A stretch of DNA of 64,000 nucleotides from Paenarthrobacter sp. A20 (GCF_024168825.1 NZ_JALJWH010000001.1:3286001-3350000); one strand, 5' to 3'; positions 35,604 through 44,825 are shown, numbered from the stretch's first letter. A program made the numbers and translations. The notes: generated from the sequence alone by a model not told the origin.

Positions 35604-36070
35604 CACGCACTCCTCTGGATTCCATATGCTGTGGCAATGGACAAGAGTTCTTCACCCCACGCAGCTGCGCGGGACGTCTGTCCGTCAAGCAAGGGACCCT
35701 CAGTTCCCTTGACGTAGAAGGCCATTGGCTCGGCCACTATGCTGGCTCCGGCCTCTTTGAGGGTCTTTGTGATCTTCTTGGCGGCATCACCATGGATGAA
35801 CAGCTTGACCCTCGTATCAAAGCCGGCAGCAACCACCCCGGAAAGCCCTCGGCTGCCAAGACGGGCCAGAGCCTCCATGGTTTTCTGTGTGGGGCGCCAA
35901 CCGTTGATCGGGCTGCCGACCACCAACAGGTCACCTGCCGAGATGTCGTCGGATCGCACCTGACCGGCCGGCAGGACTTTCGCGTTCAGTGGGCTGAGGC
36001 CTGCGGCAATGGCCTCAGCGATCGACTTGGTGTTGCCAAAGCCGGAATCATAGACAACGAGTGCTTTCAT
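35603..36070 (-). CDS. Flavodoxin
   Basis: A 155-residue flavodoxin-like protein. The FMN phosphate loop is visible at the start (VVYDSGFGNTKSIA), followed by the LLVVGSPINGWRPT loop. Flavodoxins carry electrons at low potential and can replace ferredoxin under iron limitation or stress. The ATG at 36070 overlaps the stop of the DUF3040 gene (ATGA). It belongs to a DosR-box-controlled operon of stress proteins, so a role in reductive metabolism in low oxygen is a reasonable inference. Confidence 0.82.
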   Translation of the reverse strand: MKALVVYDSGFGNTKSIAEAIAAGLSPLNAKVLPAGQVRSDDISAGDLLVVGSPINGWRPTQKTMEALARLGSRGLSGVVAAGFDTRVKLFIHGDAAKKITKTLKEAGASIVAEPMAFYVKGTEGPLLDGQTSRAAAWGEELLSIATAYGIQRSA

Positions 36071-36396
36071 GACTGTTCCTTGTTCTTCTCGTGGGCGTTT
36101 TCCCGGGTGCGCGGCCTCCACCGCATAGGGCGGTCACCCATGAAAAGGGTTGCCCAGTACGTCCCCCCACCCATCACGAGGAAACCCACCACACCGAGTG
36201 CCAAACTGCCTAGTGGGAAACTCACCAGCAGCAGTCCGAGCCCGCCGAGCGCAGCAAGGCAGCCTCGCTTTATGCCCTTCCAGCGGCGTCGATCGAGGTC
36301 TTCCAGGCTCATGAGTGCTGCCAGCCTGGGGTCCTCCTCCAGAAGACCCTGCGAAATGTTGTCCAGTTCGAGCCGTTCGAACTCCGAAAGTGCCAT
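36067..36396 (-). CDS. DUF3040 membrane protein
   Basis: A 109-residue actinobacterial DUF3040 protein: the N-terminal LSEFERLELDNISQGLLEEDP is diagnostic, followed by two membrane helices at about 46-80 and a basic tail. The function is unknown. It is the first gene of a long minus-strand operon. AGGAGG stands seven bases before the ATG. A DosR-type box at 36450-36463 with a CATGCT -10 predicts transcription from 36414. Confidence 0.82.
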   Translation of the reverse strand: MALSEFERLELDNISQGLLEEDPRLAALMSLEDLDRRRWKGIKRGCLAALGGLGLLLVSFPLGSLALGVVGFLVMGGGTYWATLFMGDRPMRWRPRTRENAHEKNKEQS

Positions 36397-36449
36397 GGTG
36401 TGCCTCCTGCCTTCCCTCCCAGCATGTGTGGTGCGGCAATGCGGAAACA

Positions 36450-36463
36450 GGGCCGAAAGTCAC
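36450..36463 (-). promoter_or_regulatory. DosR-type box for the DUF3040-flavodoxin-USP operon
   Basis: Core GGGCC-GAAA-GTCAC. The -10 is CATGCT (36426-36421), the predicted start point is 36414, and the centre lies at -42.5. Confidence 0.7.
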
Positions 36464-36473
36464 ACCAAGGTTC

Positions 36474-36487
36474 GGGACCAAAGACTC
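36474..36487 (+). promoter_or_regulatory. DosR-type box for the PEP synthase operon
   Basis: Core GGGAC-CAAA-GACTC within TTCGGGACCAAAGACTC, the closest match in this window to the mycobacterial DosR box. The -10 is CAGAAT (36511-36516) and the predicted start point 36523 equals the A of the ATG. The centre lies at -42.5, 24 bp from the neighbouring divergent box. Confidence 0.72.
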
Positions 36488-36522
36488 TGCCCGGGCTGGC
36501 CCGGGCCGCCCAGAATCAAGGC

Positions 36523-38934
36523 ATGGAGCCAGCCATCGAAGAGTCATATGTCACATGGTTTGAGGACATCGGAATGGGGGATGTTCCCGAAGTGGGCGGT
36601 AAGAATGCGTCACTGGGTGAACTCACCACATCGTTGCGTTCAGCAGGGGTGAAGGTCCCCGACGGCTTCGCTACGACGTCCGGCGCGTACAGGAAGTTCT
36701 TGGCTGCCAACGGACTCGAATCGGTCATCAGTCATTCCATGAGTGAGCTTAGGTCAGGCAGGTTGTCTCTTCGCGAGACGGGGCATGCCATCCGCGACGC
36801 AATGTTGGCGGGCGAGTTTCCGTCCGGACTTATTGAGGGCATCAGGCATAACTATCGGCGCCTGGGCGAACGGGCCGGGCAGGAGCGATTGGCGGTAGCT
36901 GTCCGCAGCAGCGCAACGGCAGAGGACCTGCCGGATGCCAGTTTTGCCGGGCAACAGGAAACATTCCTGAATATCTCAGGTGAGAGCGCACTCCTGGATG
37001 CCTGCCGACGCTGTTTTGTCTCGCTTTTCACTGATCGCGCCATTAGCTACCGGGAGATCAAAGGGTTTGGGCACTTGGACGTGGCACTGTCCATAGGTGT
37101 CCAGCGCATGGTTAGATCCGACATCGGAGCGTCAGGGGTGATGTTCTCCATCGATACTGAGTCGGGCTTTCCACAGAGCGTCGTCATCAGCGCGGCCTGG
37201 GGATTGGGCGAGACCGTTGTCCAGGGCACCATCAACCCGGACAAGTACCAAGTGTTCAAACCGCTACTTGATAACCCCGCTCTGGTGCCTGTGATCGAGA
37301 GATCCGTGGGATCCAAAGAGCGCAAGATGGTGTACCGCTTGGGAGGGACCGCCTCCACGGCGATGGTGGAAACCACCGACAAAGAACGACGTGCCACTGT
37401 TCTCCCGGACATCGACATCATCAAGCTCGCGCGGTGGGCCGTGTCCGTGGAAGACCACTACGGACGTCCCATGGACATGGAATGGGCCAAAGACGGCGTC
37501 ACAGGCGAGCTGTTCATGGTCCAGGCGCGACCGGAAACAGTTCAGGCCCAAAAAAGCGGGACGCTCTTCCGCATGTATCACCTGGGACAGGATGGCCGTC
37601 TCCTTGCGTCCGGCGCAGCGGTCGGGAATTCCATAGCCGTAGGCCCCGTCTGCATCATCCGCGATGCCAAGGACATTGAGGCGTTTGTGGATGGGGCCAT
37701 TTTGGTAACCCGGATGACGGACCCGGACTGGGTTCCCGTGATGAAGCGGGCAGCTGGGATCGTGACTGACCACGGGGGACCCACCAGTCACGCGGCGATT
37801 GTGAGCCGTGAGCTAGGCGTTCCCGCCGTGGTGGGTACTGGCGACGCAACTGACGCGCTGGCAGGTAGGGAAGTTGTCACGCTCTCGTGCGCCGAAGGAG
37901 AAGAGGGACACGTCTATGACGGGATGCTGGACTTCGAAGTAGAAGAGGTGGACACCGGGAGCCTTTCCGAAACGCGCACGGACATCATGGTCAACATCGC
38001 CAGCCCGGCCGCAGCTTTCACCTGGTGGCGTCTTCCCGCTGCAGGAGTCGGCCTGGCGAGGATGGAATTCATCATCAACAACTTGATCCGTGTTCATCCG
38101 ATGGCCCTTATCCATCCCGAGTTGGTGATGGATGACGCCGAATCAGCTGTTATTGAACAACTGACCAGGGGCTACACCAGCCCCGAGGAGTATTTCGTCA
38201 GTGTCCTTGCCACAGGCATAGCCAAGATTGCTGCTCCTTTCCATCCGAAACCAGTGGTTGTCCGGCTCAGCGATTTCAAGAGCAACGAGTATGGACATCT
38301 CATCGGCGGCAGCTTCTTCGAACACCCTGAAGAAAACCCCATGCTGGGATTCCGGGGGGCTTCCCGCTACTACAACAAGCACTACCGTGAAGCTTTCGCG
38401 TTGGAATGCCTGGCCGTGAAACGCGCACGTGAAGTCATCGGCTTCTCAAACGTCATAGTCATGGTTCCCTTTTGCCGCACAGTGGATGAAGCGGACAAGG
38501 TGCTCAATGCGATGTCGGAGAACGGACTTGTGCGTGGAGAGCACGGGCTGCGCGTCTACATGATGTGTGAGATCCCTTCCAACGTGGTGCTGGCGGAACA
38601 ATTCGCCCGCCGTTTTGATGGGTTCTCCATCGGTTCCAATGATTTGACCCAATTGGTGCTCGGCGTAGACCGTGATTCGGAACAATTGGCAGGGCTCTTC
38701 GATGAACGCGATGAAGCCGTGACCACCATGATCTCGGAGGTCATCGGGAAGGCGCATGCAGCAGGAATCCGGATAGGGATCTGTGGTCAAGGTCCAAGCA
38801 ACCATCCGGATTTTGCGGAGTTTCTTGTCCGTGAAGGCATTGACTCGATTTCACTGAACCCCGATACCTTCATCCGGACGGTCCCCTTGATAGCTGCTGC
38901 AGAAAAGCATCTCAAACGGCCGGACCCAGTGTAG
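36523..38934 (+). CDS. ppsA: Phosphoenolpyruvate synthase
   Basis: An 803-residue enzyme of the PEP-utilising family: an N-terminal ATP-grasp-like domain (GGKNASLGEL at about 26, VRSSATAEDLPDASFAGQQE near 127-146), the swivelling phosphohistidine domain (TDHGGPTSHAAIVSRE near 415), and a C-terminal PEP/pyruvate barrel ending in GICGQGPS. It interconverts pyruvate + ATP with PEP + AMP + phosphate. The ATG at 36523 is preferred because the predicted start point falls on it; earlier in-frame codons would lie in the promoter. The next gene follows four bases later. With phosphofructokinase in the same operon, it may run toward pyruvate and ATP in low oxygen. That direction is inference. Confidence 0.9.
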   Translation: MEPAIEESYVTWFEDIGMGDVPEVGGKNASLGELTTSLRSAGVKVPDGFATTSGAYRKFLAANGLESVISHSMSELRSGRLSLRETGHAIRDAMLAGEFPSGLIEGIRHNYRRLGERAGQERLAVAVRSSATAEDLPDASFAGQQETFLNISGESALLDACRRCFVSLFTDRAISYREIKGFGHLDVALSIGVQRMVRSDIGASGVMFSIDTESGFPQSVVISAAWGLGETVVQGTINPDKYQVFKPLLDNPALVPVIERSVGSKERKMVYRLGGTASTAMVETTDKERRATVLPDIDIIKLARWAVSVEDHYGRPMDMEWAKDGVTGELFMVQARPETVQAQKSGTLFRMYHLGQDGRLLASGAAVGNSIAVGPVCIIRDAKDIEAFVDGAILVTRMTDPDWVPVMKRAAGIVTDHGGPTSHAAIVSRELGVPAVVGTGDATDALAGREVVTLSCAEGEEGHVYDGMLDFEVEEVDTGSLSETRTDIMVNIASPAAAFTWWRLPAAGVGLARMEFIINNLIRVHPMALIHPELVMDDAESAVIEQLTRGYTSPEEYFVSVLATGIAKIAAPFHPKPVVVRLSDFKSNEYGHLIGGSFFEHPEENPMLGFRGASRYYNKHYREAFALECLAVKRAREVIGFSNVIVMVPFCRTVDEADKVLNAMSENGLVRGEHGLRVYMMCEIPSNVVLAEQFARRFDGFSIGSNDLTQLVLGVDRDSEQLAGLFDERDEAVTTMISEVIGKAHAAGIRIGICGQGPSNHPDFAEFLVREGIDSISLNPDTFIRTVPLIAAAEKHLKRPDPV

Positions 38935-38938
38935 AGCC

Positions 38939-41900
38939 ATGAAGGGATCACCCACGGCGGCTGCGGCGAGACCCCCTTATGACGCGGTCATCTTCGATCT
39001 GGATGGCGTAGTCACCCGGACTGCCATGGTGCATCAGCTGGCTTGGCGCGACGCGTACGAGGCGATTATGGGCGATCCCAGGTTTCCGAAGGTCAAACCT
39101 GTGCAGCCGTTTACTTCAAACGACTATTTGTCCTTGGTGGACGGCAAGCCCCGCGAAGTCGGGCTCATGAACCTGCTGGCGTCCCGGGGCGTCGTCGTTG
39201 ATCTCGGCGCACCAAGCGATGCAACCGGCGATTGGACCGCTTACGGGCTTGGGGCGCTGAAGAACAAGGCTTACCTCGCCCGTCTAAAGAAGGACGGCGT
39301 TCAGGCATACCCGGGAACACTGGAGCTGCTGGGCAGTCTGCAGGCGGCAGGGGTTAAGGCGGGGGTGGTGACGTCGAGCCGCAACGCCACTCCCGTGTTG
39401 GCCGCGGCCGGCATGGCAGAGACTTTCGCGGTGGTGCTGGACGGTACCGTCGCCTCAAAATTGGGGCTCCCGGGCAAACCTGAACCGGATGTATTCCTGG
39501 AGGCGGCCAGGCGCCTGGGGGTCCCGCCGGCTCGCGCCGTGGTCATAGAAGACTCAGTGGCGGGGGTGACATCCGCGCGTCGCGGTGGATTCGGGCTTGT
39601 GGTGGGCATCGACCGGCAGGGGACCCGCCGACAACTCGAAGCAGCTGGTGCGCACGTGGTCCTCAACGATGTAGGCGAGCTGGACCTGGGCCTGGTCATG
39701 AGTGATCCTTGGCAGCTCACCTACGAAGGGACAGCGCCGGAACACGAGGGGCACCGGGAAGCCCTCACGACGTTGGGCAACGGATATATGGGTGTTCGCG
39801 GGGCTGTTTCCGAAGGCGGCCGGGAATCGCGCTATGCCGGCATGTATCTGGCCGGTGTCTACAACAGGGTGGTCGCCAGGATGGGCGAGGAGTCTGTAAT
39901 CGACGAGCACATGGTCAACGCACCCGATTGCCTTCCCTTGGACCTCTGCCTGGAGAACGGCACGTGGTGGTCGGAGGCTGGCTTGCGTTTGGTGGAGGAG
40001 CGGCGGACTTTGGACATGGGTCGGGCTCTGTTGATTCGTCATGATCTTCTGGAGTCCCCGGACGGTCGGCGTCTGGACGTCGCTGAAAGGCGCTTGGTCT
40101 CCATGGCGGAGCCGCACGTGCTGGCTGTCGAGACTCTCTTGACGCCGCTGGGCTGGAACGGAACAGTCACGGTGCGGAGCGGGGTCGATGTTGGCATCAG
40201 GAATGCGAACCTGCCGGAGCCGGCCATGGGAAGCCGCGTCCACTTGAGCGACAAGACGGCAGGAAGCCGTGGTGGCCCAAGCTGCGATCTTCTGGTCGAA
40301 GCCGAAACCAGCCAGAGCCAAATACGTGTAGCCGTTGCCTTCCATGCAGATGCTGCAGGCAATGCAGGGTCGCCTGGAAGGGTCAAGGCGTTCCACTTCC
40401 TCACTTTTGACGTTGCTTGCACTGATGGTGCGGCAACCGCCTTAACCAAGGTTGCCGCCGTCGTAACATCCCGGGATAAGCCCATATCGTCCGCGGGTTC
40501 GGCCGCTTCGGCCGTTCTTGCGAGGGCGGGCACAAACTTTGAAGCTCTGCTGAGTTCCCATGTGGCCGCGTGGAGGCGGATCCTTCGGCCGTTCCTCGTG
40601 GAACTCGACTCCTCCACCCAGGTCCAATTGGTCTTGAACCTTCATCTTTTCCACCTCCTGCAGACCCTGACGCATCACACGGCAGAGCTCGACGCCGGTG
40701 TTCCGGCCAGGGGACTGCACGGCGAGGGCTATCGGGGTCACGTCTTTTGGGACGAGCTCTTCGTCCTGCCCGTACTTACTGCCAGAACCCCCGAGGTGGC
40801 CCGGGCACTGATCGAATACCGATGGCGGCGGCTCCCGGAAGCAAGGCAGGCGGCGTCAAGGCTCGGTTTGCCCGGAGCAATGTTCCCGTGGCAAAGCGGC
40901 AGCGACGGCAGCGAAGAAACTCCGCATTGGCTCTACAACGCCAGGTCGGGGCGCTGGGTGCCGGACCATTCCAGGATGCAACGGCACGTGGGGCTCGCGG
41001 TTGCCTTCAACGTCTGGGAGTACTTTGAAGCCACTGGTGACAAGGCTTGGTTCCTGTACAAAGGAGCAGAACTCGTTGTGGAGGTGGCACGCTTCTTTGC
41101 TGCCATGGCGGCGTATGACCACCACGATCACCGTTTCCACCTGAAAGGCGTCGTAGGCCCGGATGAATACCACACCCGCCGTCCAGGGGAGCCTGATCCG
41201 GGCCTGGATGACAACGCCTACACCAACGTCATGGCGGCATGGACCTGCGAGCGCGCCGCAGAGATTCACGGGATGCTGAAGGGCCATGAGCTGGCTGATC
41301 TCACGGAGCGTTTGAGCATCACGGCTGACGAAGTGTCGTTGTGGAAGCGGGTGTCCCGGAGGATGTTTGTTCCGTTCCACGCCGATGGTGTCATCAGCCA
41401 GTTTCATGGGTACGACGCGCTGGAAGAACTTGACTGGGACAAGTACCGCCAGGTGTACGAGAACATCGAGCGGCTGGATCTCATCCTTGAAGCGGAGGGC
41501 GACGACGTCAACCGCTACAAACTCGCGAAGCAGGCCGACGTGTTGATGTTGCCGTATCTGCTGGGCCATGAGGGGCTCCGCGAGTTCATGGCGAAACTTG
41601 GTTACGCCTTGTCCAACGAGCAACTGGACCGGACTATTGAGTACTACCTGGCCAGGACGGCTCACGGTTCCACTCTGAGCCGCGTCGCCCACGCCTCTGT
41701 CCTGGCTTCCGTGGACCCGGATAGGGCATGGGATAGCTTTCGGGAGGCGTTGGACGCAGATCTCGATGACACCCAGCATGGGACAACCAAAGCGGGTATT
41801 CACCTGGGTGCCATGGCAGGTTCCATAGACGTCATTCAGAGGAGCTTTGCCGGGCTGAAGTTGGGGCGGGATGGTTTGTCTTTCACGCCGTGCATGCCCA

Positions 41901-42106
41901 GAGGACTGCGCGCAGTTGCCTTTCACGTGAAATACAGGGGGCATTTGCTGAAGGTCCAGCTCAAGGATGGGCGCATCCGGGTATCGTCCGCGCATGGCGA
42001 TGCCGCTCCCGTTTCTCTTCGGATGGAAGGGCGGTCTGTCATGTTGGCACCCGGGGAGAGCAGGAGCTTCAGGCTGGATCCTGGCCAGGAGGCGCGCCGG
42101 TCATGA
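38939..42106 (+). CDS. Fusion of beta-phosphoglucomutase-like HAD domain and GH65 disaccharide phosphorylase
   Basis: A 1055-residue two-enzyme protein. Residues ~1-245 form a HAD-superfamily beta-phosphoglucomutase-like domain (nucleophile D20 and acid/base D22 in FDLDGVV, cap motif VDGKPR, and VVIEDSVAGVTSARRGGF). Residues ~255-1055 are a glycoside hydrolase family 65 phosphorylase with TLGNGYMGVRG near 280 and the catalytic glutamate E743 in GPDEYH. GH65 enzymes split trehalose, maltose or kojibiose with phosphate into glucose and beta-glucose 1-phosphate, which the HAD domain would turn into glucose 6-phosphate. In M. tuberculosis the DosR-regulon gene Rv2006 (otsB1) also joins HAD and GH65-like parts. 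The stop overlaps the phosphofructokinase start. Confidence 0.87.
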   Translation: MKGSPTAAAARPPYDAVIFDLDGVVTRTAMVHQLAWRDAYEAIMGDPRFPKVKPVQPFTSNDYLSLVDGKPREVGLMNLLASRGVVVDLGAPSDATGDWTAYGLGALKNKAYLARLKKDGVQAYPGTLELLGSLQAAGVKAGVVTSSRNATPVLAAAGMAETFAVVLDGTVASKLGLPGKPEPDVFLEAARRLGVPPARAVVIEDSVAGVTSARRGGFGLVVGIDRQGTRRQLEAAGAHVVLNDVGELDLGLVMSDPWQLTYEGTAPEHEGHREALTTLGNGYMGVRGAVSEGGRESRYAGMYLAGVYNRVVARMGEESVIDEHMVNAPDCLPLDLCLENGTWWSEAGLRLVEERRTLDMGRALLIRHDLLESPDGRRLDVAERRLVSMAEPHVLAVETLLTPLGWNGTVTVRSGVDVGIRNANLPEPAMGSRVHLSDKTAGSRGGPSCDLLVEAETSQSQIRVAVAFHADAAGNAGSPGRVKAFHFLTFDVACTDGAATALTKVAAVVTSRDKPISSAGSAASAVLARAGTNFEALLSSHVAAWRRILRPFLVELDSSTQVQLVLNLHLFHLLQTLTHHTAELDAGVPARGLHGEGYRGHVFWDELFVLPVLTARTPEVARALIEYRWRRLPEARQAASRLGLPGAMFPWQSGSDGSEETPHWLYNARSGRWVPDHSRMQRHVGLAVAFNVWEYFEATGDKAWFLYKGAELVVEVARFFAAMAAYDHHDHRFHLKGVVGPDEYHTRRPGEPDPGLDDNAYTNVMAAWTCERAAEIHGMLKGHELADLTERLSITADEVSLWKRVSRRMFVPFHADGVISQFHGYDALEELDWDKYRQVYENIERLDLILEAEGDDVNRYKLAKQADVLMLPYLLGHEGLREFMAKLGYALSNEQLDRTIEYYLARTAHGSTLSRVAHASVLASVDPDRAWDSFREALDADLDDTQHGTTKAGIHLGAMAGSIDVIQRSFAGLKLGRDGLSFTPCMPRGLRAVAFHVKYRGHLLKVQLKDGRIRVSSAHGDAAPVSLRMEGRSVMLAPGESRSFRLDPGQEARRS

Positions 42107-43128
42107 GGCGCTTGGGGATTCTCACAAGTGGTGGTGACTGCCCGGGTTTGAATGCTGTCATCCGAGGGGCAGTTCTCAGGGGGACCATCAGCCACGACTT
42201 CGAGTTCGTTGGATTCCGCGATGGGTGGAAAGGTGTCCTGGGTGACGATGTCATACCACTGCCCAGGTCTGCGGTGCGGGGGATTTCCGGTCTCGGGGGC
42301 ACGATGCTGGGGACATCCCGGACGAATCCCCTGCGGGACGGTGAATCTGGGGCCGTGAGCCAATCACTTCGCAGGCATGGTGTGGACGGGTTGATAGCCA
42401 TTGGGGGTGAGGGAACCCTTGCGGCGGCCCGGATCTTGTCAGAGCAGGGAGTCAACGTTGTTGGTGTACCAAAGACCATCGACAACGACTTGGGTGCTAC
42501 GGATTACACGTTTGGATTCGACACTGCCGTCCAAACGGCTACCGAGGCAATCGATCGCCTGCGAACAACCGGGGAGTCCCATCATCGGTGCATGATTGCT
42601 GAGGTCATGGGAAGGAGTGCAGGGTGGATCGCCTTGCATGCAGGGATGGCCTCGGGCGCCCACGCGATCCTGATACCCGAGCACAGGGTTTCCTTGGAGC
42701 AAATAGCCGTTTGGGTCAGTTCGGCCCATGAACGCGGCAGGGCCCCTTTGGTGGTTGTTGCAGAGGCTTTCGCACCCACGGGACAGGAGGCACCGTATTC
42801 ACCAAGGGGTCTTGATACCTTCGGCCGGCCGCGTCTCGGTGGCATCGGAATAATGTTGGAAGGGCTGGTGCAGGAGATGACCGGGATCGAAACCAGGGCC
42901 ACCGTTCTGGGACACATCCAGCGCGGGGGCGCACCCACGGCTTTCGACAGGGTCCTCGCCACCCGCCTGGGTATGGCTGCGGTTGGTCTCGCTTCTGAAA
43001 GGAAATGGGGGACCATGGTCTCCCTGAGAGGCACCGACATCACGGACGTGCCCCTCGCGTCGGCTTTGGGGGATCTCAAGACCGTTCCGGAGGCACGCTT
43101 CAAGGAAGCGGAAGCCTTGTTCGGATAG
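42103..43128 (+). CDS. pfkA: 6-phosphofructokinase
   Basis: A 341-residue phosphofructokinase of the PfkA superfamily. The substrate-binding motif SGGDCPGLNAVIRG starts it, followed by GGEGTLAAA and PKTIDNDLGATDYTFGF. The residue equivalent to E. coli Gly104 is Gly (ATP use), while the residue in PKTIDND is Lys as in pyrophosphate enzymes. This mixed pair is known from atypical ATP-dependent enzymes. It phosphorylates fructose 6-phosphate, just downstream of the glucose 6-phosphate formed by the fused enzyme encoded before it. The ATG at 42103 overlaps the previous stop (ATGA). Confidence 0.88.
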   Translation: MRRLGILTSGGDCPGLNAVIRGAVLRGTISHDFEFVGFRDGWKGVLGDDVIPLPRSAVRGISGLGGTMLGTSRTNPLRDGESGAVSQSLRRHGVDGLIAIGGEGTLAAARILSEQGVNVVGVPKTIDNDLGATDYTFGFDTAVQTATEAIDRLRTTGESHHRCMIAEVMGRSAGWIALHAGMASGAHAILIPEHRVSLEQIAVWVSSAHERGRAPLVVVAEAFAPTGQEAPYSPRGLDTFGRPRLGGIGIMLEGLVQEMTGIETRATVLGHIQRGGAPTAFDRVLATRLGMAAVGLASERKWGTMVSLRGTDITDVPLASALGDLKTVPEARFKEAEALFG

Positions 43129-43205
43129 CGGGGAGATTGGTCCGCCGTCATGGGGCATGCCTTCCAGCGTCCAAGGTCCTGCAACGGGACCGGGCAAGAA
43201 GCAAC

Positions 43206-43219
43206 GGGACTTCCGGCCC
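43206..43219 (+). promoter_or_regulatory. DosR-type box upstream of the DUF1508-like gene
   Basis: Core GGGAC-TTCC-GGCCC. The best -10 is CATCCT (43244-43249), giving a start point at 43256 with the box centre at -43.5. A weaker half-match, GCGTC-CAAG-GTCCT, lies at 43167-43180. Confidence 0.55.
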
Positions 43220-43309
43220 TTACGACCCAACTCTGTCAGCGGGCATCCTGATGGAAGGCATAGGGGGACCGATGATGCCGTGATCAGCAAGTGCAGAAAG
43301 GGCGGACCC

Positions 43310-43567
43310 ATGACTGGGATCTTTGAGCTTTTTACTGACGGCCAAGCCAACGTCAGGTTCCGGCTGGTGGACTCCGAAGGACGGGAACTCGCAGTCTCGT
43401 GCTCGTACGTAGACAAGGACTCCGCGGTGCGGGGCATCTCTCGTGTCCGTGAGTGCGCGGGGATGGGCTTGGTCCAAGACCATTGTTTGCCGATGTCGCC
43501 AGCCGACACGAAACCCGCAGGCAGCCGGGTTCCTGCGCATGGGCAGATGCGCAGGGTTGCCGAATGA
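43310..43567 (+). CDS. DUF1508 (YegP-like) small protein
   Basis: An 85-residue protein whose first 55 residues fit DUF1508, a small beta-rich unit (FELFTDGQANVRFRLVDSEG, then a SYVDKDSAVRGISRVRE helix). The rest is unrelated and polar. E. coli YegP contains two such units and is of unknown function. The ATG at 43310 has AAAGGGCGG before it. It overlaps the next small gene by four bases and lies about 100 bp downstream of a DosR-type box. Confidence 0.65.
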   Translation: MTGIFELFTDGQANVRFRLVDSEGRELAVSCSYVDKDSAVRGISRVRECAGMGLVQDHCLPMSPADTKPAGSRVPAHGQMRRVAE

Positions 43568-43785
43568 AGATCGAACGCAGTTCTGGGAAATCGGAACCCG
43601 GACCTCAACGCCCATCTGAGACGGCCGAGCCAGGGTCGGGCAATCAGGGCAGTCAGCCGCAACGCCGACGGGTTCCTTCAATCCCACAGAATCCGCTGGT
43701 TCAGCAGTTGTTTCGGATGGGCAAACGCCGCGAGGACGCGGAAGCAAAACTCGAGAAACGGTTCGCGAAAAGAAAGAAAACCTGA
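43564..43785 (+). CDS. Small basic hypothetical protein
   Basis: A 73-residue protein, disordered and Pro/Ser/Gln-rich in its first half and ending in a charged helix (LFRMGKRREDAEAKLEKRFA). No family is recognised. It is kept because it overlaps the DUF1508-like gene by ATGA and fills the operon up to the convergent dehydrogenase gene. It could be an artefact. Confidence 0.45.
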   Translation: MKIERSSGKSEPGPQRPSETAEPGSGNQGSQPQRRRVPSIPQNPLVQQLFRMGKRREDAEAKLEKRFAKRKKT

Positions 43786-43811
43786 CGTCCAAGCCCGGTG
43801 ACGGTGACCCG

Positions 43812-44825
43812 TCATGGAATCCTCAACACGGCGGCTCCAGTGATTCTGTCATTCGCGAGGTCGTCCAAGGCTTGATCGGCAGCGGCAAAGGGATATGCCG
43901 TGGTGGTGGGAATCAATGGCATGTCCGCTGCGAGGGAAAGCAATTCCGTTCCGTCAGCCCTCGTGTTGGCGGTGACGCTGCAGACTTGCTTCTCGTAGAA
44001 GAGCTCGTCCGCATAGTTCATCGAGGGGATGTCGGAGAGGTGGATGCCGGCCACCGCCAGAGTTCCGCCCCTGTCCAACGCCCTCATCGCGATAGGTACC
44101 AGTTCACCCACCGGTGCGAAGAGAATGGCTGAGTCCAGCTTCACCGGGGGAGCGTCGAATGCACCGCCGACGTATTCTGCACCCAGGCTTCGGGCCAAAA
44201 CCTGCGCCTCCTCGGATCGTGTCATGACGAAGACCGACGCGCCTGAATGGATTGCGATTTGCGCGGTCAGGTGGGCTGAGCCTCCGAACCCGTAGATGCC
44301 CAAGCGGCCGCCGGGGGGAAGGGCAGCCCGTTTCAGGGCACGGTAGCCAATAATGCCGGAGCAAAGGAGCGGGGCCGCCTCCTCATCGCTGAAGTGGGGA
44401 GGAACGGCGTAGGCAAAGTCCTCCCTGACTGTCATCATTTCCGCGAAGCCGCCGTCACGGTCCCAGCCAGTGAAAACCGGTGTGCTGCACAGGTTCTCGG
44501 CGCCGCGCTGGCAATAGTGGCAAGCACCGCACGTGCCGCCGAGCCACGCGATGCCCACCCTGTCGCCGGTTTCAAACCTGCCAGTGCCGGGGCCTGATTC
44601 CACGACGATTCCCACAGCTTCATGACCTGGAACAATCCGGGAATGGCGCGGAGGAAGGTCACCTTCAGCCAGATGCAGGTCCGTGCGGCAGACACCACAC
44701 ACGTTGACTTTAACGAGTAATTCGCCCTCGTCAGGTGTCGGTACGACCTTGCTCCCTTGCTCCAGCGGGTGAGTCGAAATGCTTCCTGGCCGTCCCACCC
44801 ACCACGCCTTCATCGTGTTTGCCAT
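43812..44825 (-). CDS. Zinc-dependent alcohol dehydrogenase (AdhA-like)
   Basis: A 337-residue zinc alcohol dehydrogenase: catalytic zinc residues in CGVCRTDLH and GHEAVGIV, structural zinc cysteines CGACHYCQRGAENLC, and the nucleotide-binding GIYGFGGSAH. It is the AdhA type that typically oxidises or reduces primary alcohols and aldehydes with NAD(H). The ATG at 44825 is chosen because a DosR-type box centre lies exactly 42.5 bp before it with a CACGCT -10, although an ATG at 44813 is possible. Under fermentation it could re-oxidise NADH. Confidence 0.84.
   Translation of the reverse strand: MANTMKAWWVGRPGSISTHPLEQGSKVVPTPDEGELLVKVNVCGVCRTDLHLAEGDLPPRHSRIVPGHEAVGIVVESGPGTGRFETGDRVGIAWLGGTCGACHYCQRGAENLCSTPVFTGWDRDGGFAEMMTVREDFAYAVPPHFSDEEAAPLLCSGIIGYRALKRAALPPGGRLGIYGFGGSAHLTAQIAIHSGASVFVMTRSEEAQVLARSLGAEYVGGAFDAPPVKLDSAILFAPVGELVPIAMRALDRGGTLAVAGIHLSDIPSMNYADELFYEKQVCSVTANTRADGTELLSLAADMPLIPTTTAYPFAAADQALDDLANDRITGAAVLRIP

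Noticed and set aside
43251..43283. Ten-codon open frame just after the box at 43206
   Set aside because: Too short, no ribosome site and no conservation evidence.
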